Below, piece after piece: positions 1-8,424 of a DNA stretch of 40,350 bases (the stretch's first letter is position 1; each line of letters begins with the position of its first letter). The notes under the pieces were generated by a model, which saw only the letters and a list, made by a program, of their open reading frames with translations, made no database searches and was not told the origin of the DNA. A program made the translations under genes and the position numbers. This DNA comes from Hondaea fermentalgiana (lineage: Eukaryota > Sar > Bigyra > Thraustochytrida > Thraustochytriidae), in the NCBI GenBank assembly GCA_014084085.1, contig NPFB01000076.1, positions 262,684 to 303,033 of the forward strand, given 5' to 3'.

Positions 1-430
1 TGCTGCGGCTGGTGTGGCTGCCGCGTGGCTGGCTGCCGTGCGGCCGCGCGCGGCTGGCCGCTCGAGGCGCTCCGCTGTCTCTCCCAGCTCTCCCTCGGAC
101 CCCCCCCTCTCTCCTCTCCTTCTTTCTTTCTTTTCTTTCTTTCCGTCAAAGTTCCTTTCCTTTCCTGCCGCTTGCGTCTGCGACCGAGGCTCTTCGGCGA
201 ACGAACGAACGAACGAGAGAGAGAGAAAGAAAGAAAGCCAGAAAGAGAGAAAGCAAACCACTGGCAAACAGAGAATTACTAATTTCCATCCAACCAGCGG
301 GCGAGCGAGCGACGGACTCGCGGGAGCTCCCTTGCGCTGTGCTTGCGTGCGTGCCTGCCTGCCTGCCTGCCTGTGCGCGCGTGCTGCCAGACTCGCCGGT
401 CGGCCAGCGCGCAAAACGGCGCAGGAGCCA
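1..430. other. 5' leader / promoter region of the SulP gene, low complexity
   Basis: The frame of the downstream transporter stays open through this stretch without any ATG before 431. Its translation is low-complexity Arg/Ser/Cys-rich, so I read it as leader. It holds a pyrimidine tract (about 101-146), a CGAA run followed by a purine tract (about 198-255) and a GCCT tetranucleotide run (352-373). No gene is recognised. Confidence 0.6.
352..373. repeat. (GCCT)n microsatellite
   Basis: About five GCCT units lie some 60 bases upstream of the first ATG of the SulP gene. Similar tetranucleotide runs precede several other genes in the window. Confidence 0.9.
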
Positions 431-2578
431 ATGCTGGCTGAGAACCGCGAAGAGCGAGACGCAGCAAACATGGCGGACGCAGCAAACATGGCGGAGCAGG
501 AAACGCACGGCTCAGGCGCGGTGGCCGCCGCCAAGGAAAGGGACCCGACCTTGGACCCCATGTACTACAACCAGTGGTGGACCATCCTCTCGCTGCCCAT
601 GACCAAGACAAAGGGCAAGGCGCTCCTCAGGGAGTTGCTCAGCGGACTCACCGTCTCGCTGGCGCAGGTCCCCGAGGCCGTCGCTTTTAGCTTCACCGCC
701 GGCCTCGACCCCATCATCGGCCTGCAGGCGGCCTGGATCATGGGCCTCATCACCGCCCTCTTTGGCGGCGCCCCCGGCATGGTCAGCGGCGCTACCGGTG
801 CCATCGCTGTCGTGCTCCCCGCCTTCGTCGAGGAAAACGGCGTGGGCTACGTCTTCATCGCCGTCTTCCTCATGGGCATTATCCAGATCATCATTGGACT
901 CGTTGGTGGCGCCAAGCTCATCAAGTTTGTTGGACATCCCATCATGCTGGGCTTTTGCAATGGCCTCGCCATCGTCATTGGCATTGCTCAGCTGCATAGC
1001 TTCAAGTTGCCGCGCTACTGCCCCGTCGACTGCGACACGCCCACTTACGACTGGAACGAGTGCGTCTACGTAGACCCCGAGGTGGGCAGCACTACCGAGC
1101 TCCCCTACAAGTGCGAAATGTACACGACCGGTGCCACCGCCGGCTTCCAGGCCTTCGAGACTGTCGCCACCATGGCAGTGGTCTTCTTTCTGCCCCGTCT
1201 CACCCTCGCCTTTCCTGCCTCGCTAGCCGGCATCATCGTTGGCACGGTCATCGAGTTCGCCATTGTGCGCACCTCGGGCTACCAGACCCCGACCGTGGGC
1301 GAGATCGCCTCCGTCAAGGGCTTCTTCCCCATTCCCATCTGGGTCGACGACCGCTACGAGGCCGACGTCCCCAGCCTTGGTGACGGCGAGACTTGGTCCA
1401 AGTGTCTTCCCATCTCGGCAACAATGGCCGTCATTGGTCTCGTCGAGTCGCTCATGACGCTCCAGCTCGTCGGACAAATCACCGGTCGTAAGCCCGTTCC
1501 CTCCAAGGAAGTTTACGCCCAAGGATCGGCCAACATTATCACGGGCATGTTCGGCGGCATGGGCGGATGTGCCATGATCGGCCAGAGTCTGATCAACGTC
1601 AGTCAGAACCGCGCGCGCACGCGCATCAGCACTACCTTTTCGGGCTTTTTTCTTCTCATTATCATTCTCGTCGCCTACCCAGCCATTAACCTCGTGCCCA
1701 TGGCCAGTCTGGCCGGCGTCATGTTCATGGTCGTCATCGGAACCTTTGAGTGGCATTCTTTGCCCATCATTGTTGCTAGTCTCCTTCCTCAAAAGCTGCG
1801 CTCTCACCCGCGCCTGAACTGGGCCCGCAAGATTAAGCGCTCCGACGTCATCATTATCTGCCTCGTCACCGCTGTGGCAGTGGCTGCCAACTTGGCGTAC
1901 GCCGTGGCTTCCGGAGTGGTCTTCGCCGCGCTCGTCTTTGCCTGGGACCAGGCCGACCTTCTCGAGGTGAACTCTGTCGAAAGCCGGGAGCTCATGGAGG
2001 GTGCCGCCAATGGTTTTGCCGAAGACGATGCCGAGGAGAACGGCGGCGCCGCCACTGACTCCAACGCGAACTCTGTCGATTTGAAAAAGGAACGTCTCGA
2101 TGAAGTTGATGAGGAAATCATGCGCCTGGATCCTGCGCAGGTCAAGGTGTATCAGGTAAAGGGTGCTCTGTTTTTTGCCTCGGCGCAGCGCTTCGTTTCC
2201 CTCTTTCATCCGCAACACGACCCAGATACGGTCGTGCTGTACCTGGACCAGGCGGTGCTCTCAGATTACTCGGCGCTTTCCGCCCTCAATTCTGTGTCGC
2301 ATCTCTATGCCGTCCTTGGCAAGCGTCTGCTCTTGCGCAAGGTCACCGACCACTCATTGCGATCCATTCGTAAGGCCGGTCATCTCATCTATACTTATGA
2401 CAAGAACAAGTCCGCCAAGGTCAATGAGAACGAGCTCCTCAGTATGTCGCTTGCACCTTCGTGGGACGCTATCATGCCTGATGCTGCTGGGTACGACTCT
2501 GACTCGAACGAGTCTGAAGAGACTGGAGAGTCTTCTGGTGGACGGGAGGCAGAGCCGAACTTTAAGGCTTCTGTTTAA
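431..2578 (+). CDS. SulP/SLC26 family anion transporter with C-terminal STAS domain
   Basis: A 715-residue membrane protein predicted to move sulfate, bicarbonate or related anions. The N-terminal tail (1-60) is soluble. The SulP core (about 65-505) begins with the family signature around LAQVPEAVAFSFTAGLDP (residues 78-95) and continues with Gly/Ala-rich helices such as GMVSGATGAIAVVLPAF. Between about 196 and 230 there is an extracellular-type loop with four Cys. A STAS domain (about 571-655) follows an acidic linker and contains the usual VVLYLDQAVLSDYSAL strand-helix. Length and order match eukaryotic and algal SulP proteins. Three in-frame ATGs compete: 431, 470 and 488. The last two have identical and better contexts (AACATGG), so the true start may be 13 or 19 codons later. 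Substrate cannot be read from sequence. Confidence 0.93.
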   Translation: MLAENREERDAANMADAANMAEQETHGSGAVAAAKERDPTLDPMYYNQWWTILSLPMTKTKGKALLRELLSGLTVSLAQVPEAVAFSFTAGLDPIIGLQAAWIMGLITALFGGAPGMVSGATGAIAVVLPAFVEENGVGYVFIAVFLMGIIQIIIGLVGGAKLIKFVGHPIMLGFCNGLAIVIGIAQLHSFKLPRYCPVDCDTPTYDWNECVYVDPEVGSTTELPYKCEMYTTGATAGFQAFETVATMAVVFFLPRLTLAFPASLAGIIVGTVIEFAIVRTSGYQTPTVGEIASVKGFFPIPIWVDDRYEADVPSLGDGETWSKCLPISATMAVIGLVESLMTLQLVGQITGRKPVPSKEVYAQGSANIITGMFGGMGGCAMIGQSLINVSQNRARTRISTTFSGFFLLIIILVAYPAINLVPMASLAGVMFMVVIGTFEWHSLPIIVASLLPQKLRSHPRLNWARKIKRSDVIIICLVTAVAVAANLAYAVASGVVFAALVFAWDQADLLEVNSVESRELMEGAANGFAEDDAEENGGAATDSNANSVDLKKERLDEVDEEIMRLDPAQVKVYQVKGALFFASAQRFVSLFHPQHDPDTVVLYLDQAVLSDYSALSALNSVSHLYAVLGKRLLLRKVTDHSLRSIRKAGHLIYTYDKNKSAKVNENELLSMSLAPSWDAIMPDAAGYDSDSNESEETGESSGGREAEPNFKASV
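458..493 (+). repeat. 18-bp perfect tandem duplication carrying a start codon
   Basis: The unit GACGCAGCAAACATGGCG occurs twice back to back (458-475 and 476-493), giving the peptide DAANMA twice at the N-terminus of the SulP protein. Each unit holds an ATG with A at -3 and G at +4. Confidence 0.9.
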
Positions 2579-3582
2579 GAGACAGGCATTCGTACACCTT
2601 GGCGCGTGCGCGTCGTAGTCGGCCGTGCGATGTCACCGTTACGAAAATCAAGGAATGGCAAGCATGAATTCGCAGCATTCTCGATTGTCACTTCTCCAAT
2701 TGTTGCCATAGACACTTCGTGTGAGCTAGCCACACAGGTTTAGTCGGATAGGTAGAGACAGACTGGCAATGATCAGGGTGTTTCAGCCAGATCAGTCGGT
2801 CCAGTCAATCATGAAGTAGCCTGGCTAGGCCAGGCCAGGCTAGGCCAGATCCGTCTTGTCAATCAGTCAGTCAGACAGACAGCTAGCGAGCCAGTTTGTC
2901 AAGTCAGTCAGCTCCCACTAGCACGCAAAAGCTATCATATGTACTACCCCCCTCTCTACCACGAAGACTCTGTTTCTCGACAAAGCATTATAGTCAAAAC
3001 GATATTTTCCTTTCTGTTTACACGGACGTCATTTATGTGCTTTGATATAAATTAAAATCTCTCGCGCGCATCTCCTTTGTTCGTTCCTTGCTGCTCCTGC
3101 CCACAGGTGACATGACAATAAAAGTCCTTCCTGTTCTTTGGTTGCCTTTTTTCTTTCAAAGACACGGATCAGGACACCAGCAACCATTGTGGATGGATGA
3201 ATGGATGGATGGCCTCATTTGCTGTATACATCCTTGTAGTAGTAGTGTGGGCCTTCTGTCTGTGGGCAGTCCTAATCCTCACCGGCTCTGCAGTGCTGTG
3301 CCACGGTGGGTATATGAGCCCTCCACGGCCCGGGACTCATTCAATCCGGGCCCAGGCGACTCGGCCGGTCCTGGGAAAAAGGTGTGTCAACGGATGCATT
3401 TGGGAGCATCTGTATACTACTGCTGCTACCTACGTGCTACACTACTATACCATTTCTGCCTACCGCATAGGCGAAAGGTGGCAGCTAAAAGCTCTGCGTG
3501 CGGAAGCGCGCTCACGCGTGCGCGCGCGCACGCACGTTGGAGGCTGCGAGTATCGCGATTCGCGACGTACAGCGCAGAACCG
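2579..3582. other. Intergenic region between SulP and 7TM genes
   Basis: Holds the SulP 3' UTR, an inverted/direct GGCTAGGCC cluster (2823-2846), a CAGT/CAGA-rich stretch (2862-2882), an AT-rich patch near 3040-3060, a GGAT tetranucleotide run (3191-3212) and an alternating CG/CA stretch (3511-3535) just before the next gene. The 7TM reading frame is open through 3088-3582, but its translation has no membrane-protein or conserved character. Confidence 0.6.
3191..3212. repeat. (GGAT)n microsatellite
   Basis: Imperfect GGAT/GAAT tetranucleotide run upstream of the 7TM gene. Confidence 0.85.
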
Positions 3583-4515
3583 ATGCTAAGCAAATACCTG
3601 GAAGAGGACCATGTCCTTTTCCCGGAAGAAAACGAGACCTCTGTCTTTGCTCGCGTGCGCGTTCTTGGCATCGTGGTGGGAACAGTCACTAGCCTCCTCT
3701 CTGCTGGAATTTTATTCAAGGTGTTGTCGTTATTGCGCTTCGCCAGAGCTCTGCAGCGACGCGTGCTCATCCATCTCGCCGCCCAGATTTTCTCTTGTGT
3801 TGTGGCACAAATATACACACTAATTCTCTTTGGCACGCCGCTGAGCTGGTCCGCATGCTCTTGGCTTGGGTCCTTTCTCCCAATCGTTTACTCCCTCGCA
3901 AATTTCTTGGGCTTCCGCGTGGTTCTTTTAAGAGCGTACCTAGTCGCGCAGCAAATGAGCGCTAACTTTGCTACCTTTCTGCAACGAGTCATGCTCACCG
4001 TGACGTGGATGTGGCTTTTGTCCTTTTTGGGTATCCTTTTCATGAAGGGAGTCCTTGTCTTTGAAGAGAGGCGTTGCGCTCTAAGCGCTAGCAAGGGTGT
4101 TCTCCTGGGAATCACAATTGGGACGCTCGTAACAACCGTCTTTATTCTAGCAATCTATTCGTACCCGTTGTATCTTTGCGCGCAGAGGATCTCGCAAACG
4201 TTTGCGCAGAGTGGATACACCTTACGTCTCGCAGCGCGAAGAAATTTGCAGTGGATTTCAGTGGTGATCGTGTGGAGAACTTTCTTTGCGGTCATTATCA
4301 CTTTTACAGCCTCCTCGCATGCTCCAACAGACATCGAGGAACAACAAGTCCGTCTCTATGGCTGGCTTGGGGGTATGATTGATGCCGCAATCACAACACT
4401 CGTGAATGTGGTACTTTTCCGGAAACTCCTTCAGCGTGAGTCGGAAAAGTCAAAAGTCCAGCCTCGTCTTCGCGCCTCCAACTCCTCTTCTAAAACCGCG
4501 GAACCCTCAGAGTGA
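3583..4515 (+). CDS. Seven-transmembrane protein, GPCR-like topology, unassigned family
   Basis: A 310-residue protein with seven hydrophobic segments at roughly 26-50, 60-84, 93-118, 132-160, 170-198, 220-244 and 256-281. A short acidic N-terminus holds a possible N-glycosylation sequon (NET, Asn17). The C-tail is Ser/Lys-rich. Cys93 at the start of helix 3 and Cys165 in the second outer loop are placed like the conserved disulfide of many GPCRs, and helix 3 ends in an Arg-Ala-Tyr triplet. I could not assign a known receptor family. A G-protein-coupled receptor is an inference from topology only; a multi-helix transporter or channel subunit remains possible. The start is the first ATG that precedes the hydrophobic part; the open frame continues upstream but looks non-coding. 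The stop overlaps a short direct repeat. Confidence 0.8.
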   Translation: MLSKYLEEDHVLFPEENETSVFARVRVLGIVVGTVTSLLSAGILFKVLSLLRFARALQRRVLIHLAAQIFSCVVAQIYTLILFGTPLSWSACSWLGSFLPIVYSLANFLGFRVVLLRAYLVAQQMSANFATFLQRVMLTVTWMWLLSFLGILFMKGVLVFEERRCALSASKGVLLGITIGTLVTTVFILAIYSYPLYLCAQRISQTFAQSGYTLRLAARRNLQWISVVIVWRTFFAVIITFTASSHAPTDIEEQQVRLYGWLGGMIDAAITTLVNVVLFRKLLQRESEKSKVQPRLRASNSSSKTAEPSE

Positions 4516-4676
4516 TGCGCTCGATAGGTGTCGCCACTTCTCTCCATGAGAGTCGAAGTCACGACACGTCAAGGCCATTGACCACGCCTGTCTCGGAAAA
4601 GTAGTTGAAAATCTCAAGTGCACACCAGGTCCAAAGTTTATCAACCAGCTCGAGTCATGCGCTCGATGGGTGTCGC
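4515..4676. repeat. 20-bp near-identical direct repeat pair
   Basis: ATGCGCTCGATAGGTGTCGC at 4515-4534 returns at 4657-4676 with one mismatch. The first copy overlaps the stop codon of the 7TM gene, the second lies in its 3' region. Confidence 0.75.
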
Positions 4677-5628
4677 ACGACAGTGCACCAATACACGACA
4701 GTGATTTTCCGGCACTATCGCTAGCAGCAAACAGCAGCGAAAACATCTGTCGGCTTTTCTCTCTCTCACCACTTAGTCTTCCAACCGTCATTTATCACGG
4801 CCTTCACTTGCACCCGCGGTGCACCTATTTATTCTTCCTATCAAGAACATGTATACAAAAGCACTTTGTTTTCGATTTTTTATGCGATTTTTCCAAGTGT
4901 GCGATGGCCGCCCTGAAGACCGTACAGGATTTGCTGACTGGTGCTGGAACGACTTGGGCCCGATCCTAACCACACGAATGAGTCATGCTTGACATGTTCA
5001 TGTGGCGTCGGCGTGAAAGACGATGCTTCACAATTCAGGTACTCGACAGATTGAGCGCATCTCGATCGGCCCCAACACAGTTGGCATCCGGATAAGAATT
5101 ACTTTCTCAAGGGAAAGATGCATTTCTCAATGCAGACACCAGCGACCAAAAAATGGAACCCAGCAAAAAAACGAACCTGCCAGTGAAGACGAATTTGGGC
5201 AGGATCCGCAGGTCAATACAACTTGAGCAGATTCCGAGCAAAAGCAATCTTAAGCAAAACCTGATGTAAACGCCAGTGACGACGACTTGAGCAGACAGAA
5301 CCTGATGATCCTCTCACAATCAGTCACTCTCAGCAAATTTCATTTGTACGGGTATCAGCCTTCATTTTCATGCGCCATTTGACGTGCGAGCGTGCGTGCG
5401 CCAGCGTCTGAGAGCTGAGAAGGGACGTGCGAGAGCTTCCTATCGATTGCAGATCACGATTGCAGAGCCAATCGTTGAATAAGCCCTTAATTTGACGCTG
5501 GAGCCGGTGGTGGGAAGAAACTAACTCTATCTCGAGGAAAAAGTGCATGTATACAGTCTCAAGGACGGACACCATTGCGTTCGTTGGTAAGTCCTTTATC
5601 ATTTGACGCTCCACATTGACATGAATAC
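4535..5628. other. Intergenic region, no supported gene
   Basis: Only short open frames without recognisable domains occur. Around 5170-5305 there are loosely repeated blocks (CCAGTGAAGACGA / CCAGTGACGACGA, CTTGAGCAGA twice, ACCTGATG twice), suggesting decayed repeats. A minus-strand open frame at 5330-5614 could be the 3' part of the doubtful gene at 5599-6069 if an intron changes frame. Confidence 0.45.
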
Positions 5629-6069
5629 TTGAATTTCCCCCATTTGAGAGTTCGAGCCAGGTGCATCGGTGGCAGGGGATTCCGAGGCTACTGCGGATGG
5701 TACTTTACAATTTGTAGACGGCGTTGCAGACGGAGCACGCCGACGCATCGGGTCGTAGCGCCTTCTCACTCCTTTTCGGCTGCGTGAAGCTTTGCCTGAT
5801 GCTTTTGCAGGCCTTTCGTCTTCAGCCTCGACCAGAGCCCCAGCAACCTCGAGTGCTTTCGAGGTTGCAAAGCCTTTCGGCAAACTCCCAGGCTGAAGAA
5901 AGAGCGGGCAGAGCTCTTCTTCGTCGTCGTCTTCTTCTTCTATTTTGTCGTCGTCGTCCCCCTTCTTGCCTGTGCCCTTCCCCTGCCCCAGTGGCTGCGG
6001 CTGTTTGTGCGCCAGGTTGCGCGCTTTGCGTCGGTTGCGCACCTTGTCGTCGTCGGAGGCCTGCATCAT
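5599..6069 (-). CDS. Possible small acidic/basic protein (hypothetical)
   Basis: A frame on the minus strand with ATGs at 6069 and 6066; the second has A at -3. The product is about 156 residues. It starts with a charged segment (DDDKVRNRRKARNLAHK), followed by a Gly/Lys run, a strongly acidic block (DDDDKIEEEDDDEEE), a hydrophobic patch (LCPLFLQPGSLPKGF), and an Arg/Lys-rich segment (RSRKGVRRRYDPMRRR). This pattern resembles small nucleolar or RNA-binding proteins in general, but I do not recognise a family. Past about 5690 the frame loses this character, and another minus frame rich in bulky residues is open down to 5330. An intron ending at a CGCAG near 5688-5692 could join them. The C-terminal boundary is unreliable. 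Confidence 0.35.
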   Translation of the reverse strand: MMQASDDDKVRNRRKARNLAHKQPQPLGQGKGTGKKGDDDDKIEEEDDDEEELCPLFLQPGSLPKGFATSKALEVAGALVEAEDERPAKASGKASRSRKGVRRRYDPMRRRAPSATPSTNCKVPSAVASESPATDAPGSNSQMGEIQVFMSMWSVK

Positions 6070-6290
6070 GCAGGCGCGCTGCGCCTCTGCCTCCAAGGCA
6101 ATGTTTTGCGCCTAGCAGCACGGGGAGGATGCGACGCCGCGAGAAGAAGGTCTGCGGCCTGCTGTCTGGCCTCTGTGTCGCAGTCTACTGAAAGGACCGA
6201 ACACGATACGAGCAACCACCAAAGGCAATGTTTGGATGCTTTTTGGCGTGGAGTCTTCGTCATCTGACGACAGAACGACAGACTAATACG

Positions 6291-6319
6291 ACACGAGCGT
6301 CGACACGAGCGTCGACACG
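6291..6319. repeat. 12-bp tandem repeat
   Basis: ACACGAGCGTCG occurs twice in tandem, followed by a partial third unit. Confidence 0.85.
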
Positions 6320-6765
6320 TCAATGGAACGGAGCAGCTGAGCTTTTGCATCTCGTTTTTTTCCAAAGGGTAGCGTGCTCATGGCTGCAGCCAGCAGCTGA
6401 TTTCGAGTGCTCCCCACTGGTCTTCAAGTTGGCAAGATCGCTACATCGATGTCATTTTCTCCCTAAAGGCGAAGCTCGCAGTCGAGAGTAGGCCCGTGTG
6501 ATTATGTCACCCTCATTCATCCTCCTCTTTGGTCATGCTCAGGCTTCGAATCTTCGCGGCGCGCATGCGATTGGCTGTGGCTGTCGTCATCGTCAAGCCT
6601 GCCAGTCAGCCAGGTGCAGGTACAGGTGCCAGTGTATACATACGACTCGCCAGTGATCAAGCCAGTGATACGAGACATGCTGGCTGAAGACCTAGCTGCA
6701 GCTGCACGGTGGTACCTTTTCTGATAGTACCAAGGCCGCCGGCGGTTCCAAGGTGAACGAGCCAG

Positions 6766-6796
6766 CGCACGCACGCACGCACGCACGCACGCGCAC
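6766..6796. repeat. (GCAC)n microsatellite
   Basis: Roughly seven tetranucleotide units in the presumed promoter or leader of the PP2C gene. Confidence 0.9.
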
Positions 6797-6943
6797 GGGA
6801 GTGGGCGAACGGTAGACGCCAAGTTCGCGACCGCCGCTGCTTTAACGCGTCGCAACGCGGCGCGCGAGAGACGCGGACGGCAGCCCCTGCAGGGAGAGAG
6901 AGGTGTTGAGCGAGCAGGTCTCGGCGTGCAGGACCGCTTCGAG

Positions 6944-8143
6944 ATGGGGGGCAAAACCAGCAAGCAGAGCGCGGAGACCGCAAGCGCAGCGACGACGACG
7001 ACGGAGGACGAGGAAGAGGTCGACTCCTCGTCAAAGTCGGACCTGAGACCATGGGATGAGGTCCTCGATCGAGGCCTCGGCGTGACTATGAAACAAGGTT
7101 CCTCTTACTTTGACCTGAGCGACGCGGTCTCGAGCGACAGCAACAGCTCCATGAGGTGCTACTTTTCGTGCATTGTGCAGGGTTTCCGCAAAGACCAGGA
7201 CCGCTTTGTCTGCATACCGGAGCTTCTTGAGGAACCACAAGTGGTCCTTTGCGGCATCTTTGACGGTCATGGCGCCGATGGCGACCTTGTCGCCGAATCT
7301 GTTGCCGCAAAGCTACCCGAGGAGGTCCGGCAAGAGCTTGTAAACCGCATAAAAGTGACGAGCGGAAAGTCCGAGCTTTCCTCGCGGAGCATTCAGGAAG
7401 CCATTGAAGCGGCCTTTGGTTCCATGCAAGCTACACTCGACACCCGTTTCGAGGAGGAGGTCGTTGTCCCTACCATGAAACTGAAAAAGGAAATTGAGGA
7501 GAAACAGCAGACCGATCTTGGCCGCGTGCCCCTGCCGCTTGGCAGTGGAACAACCGCCACGATCATTCTTGTACACGATCGCTTGCTCCATGTTGCCCAC
7601 GTGGGTGACTCGCGAGCCATCCTTTGCAGGCGCAACCCATCTGACGCAGCGGACGTGGTCGTTGAGGACCTCACAAAGGACCAGAATGTCCTCGCATCGG
7701 GCGATGATGAGCGTGAACGCATTGAAAATGCTGGTGGGACGATCTTTAACAGGCACGTGGCTGGAGACTATATTGATGGCATGCTGCAGCTCACTCGATC
7801 GCTCGGGGACGTTCCTCTGCACCGTCAGAACATTGTTTTACACACCCCGGCCGTCAGTTCCATGCCTGTCGATTCGAGCATGATGTTTACCCTCGCAGCT
7901 TCGGATGGGCTTTGGGACACTTTTTCTTCAGAGGAAGCCGCCAACTTTGTGTGCAAAGCGATCCGTACCAAGGCTGACGCCGATAGTGCCGAATCGTGGA
8001 GTGATGATGACGTCCAGGAAATGCTTACCCACGTCGCAGAATCCCTTGAAAACGAGGCACATTCGCGAAACGCCAAGGCTGGTCGTCAGTCTGATGACAT
8101 TTCGGTCTTGATCATAAGCCTCTCGCGATGGTGGGATGCATGA
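6944..8143 (+). CDS. PP2C-type Ser/Thr phosphatase, probably N-myristoylated
   Basis: A 399-residue PPM-family metal-dependent phosphatase. Core motifs are in order: KDQDRF (83-88), CGIFDGHGADGD (103-114) with the metal-binding Asp-Gly, SGTTATIILVHDRLLHVAHVGDSRA (start 201), TKDQN...ERERIENAGG (244-265), QLTRSLGD (282-289), AASDGLWDTFSSEEA (318-332) and QSDDISVLIISL (382-393). The main metal-ligand aspartates are present, so an active enzyme is expected. The protein begins MGGKTSKQS, with Gly2 and Ser6 as in N-myristoylation signals, followed by an acidic low-complexity segment (about 11-30). This supports ATG 6944 as the start and suggests membrane attachment. A charged linker (about 168-193) is inserted before the SGTTA motif. 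The usual His of the TxDH motif is Gln. It converges with the CLC gene (281-bp gap). Substrates are unknown. Confidence 0.95.
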   Translation: MGGKTSKQSAETASAATTTTEDEEEVDSSSKSDLRPWDEVLDRGLGVTMKQGSSYFDLSDAVSSDSNSSMRCYFSCIVQGFRKDQDRFVCIPELLEEPQVVLCGIFDGHGADGDLVAESVAAKLPEEVRQELVNRIKVTSGKSELSSRSIQEAIEAAFGSMQATLDTRFEEEVVVPTMKLKKEIEEKQQTDLGRVPLPLGSGTTATIILVHDRLLHVAHVGDSRAILCRRNPSDAADVVVEDLTKDQNVLASGDDERERIENAGGTIFNRHVAGDYIDGMLQLTRSLGDVPLHRQNIVLHTPAVSSMPVDSSMMFTLAASDGLWDTFSSEEAANFVCKAIRTKADADSAESWSDDDVQEMLTHVAESLENEAHSRNAKAGRQSDDISVLIISLSRWWDA

Positions 8144-8424
8144 TTTTTACAAAAGAAAAAAGGTGAAAATGGTACCTTCACAGCTCTTGCATCATTTTCT
8201 TTGCGACAGAATTTACACGGGGTTCAATTTGCTCAAAAGAACCTCTTGCACTTTGGTTTGCGACGTCAGCTGTCTCATGTGATTTCGTCGATTGTTTCCC
8301 TTTTAAAAAATATAACTGAACTCCGAAAACTTGCGGACAAAGGTCTGTCACTAGTCGAAACATTTACTGTGACGTATACCATACAAATTACATGAAATAT
8401 CCTAGACCTATCGTGATGGGATTA

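Larger units (their letters stand above)
6070..6943. other. Intergenic region upstream of PP2C
   Basis: Contains two perfect copies of a 12-bp unit ACACGAGCGTCG (6291-6314), an imperfect alternating region near 6595-6640, and a (GCAC)n run (6766-6796) about 150 bases before the PP2C start. No gene supported. Confidence 0.55.

Noticed and set aside
1223..2218. A 331-codon minus-strand frame inside the SulP gene
   Set aside because: Antisense to a clear transporter; the translation is rich in His/Asp/Gly without domain pattern.
3088..3582. N-terminal extension of the 7TM frame
   Set aside because: Translation lacks any conserved pattern and includes the GGAT repeat; the helix bundle begins after ATG 3583.
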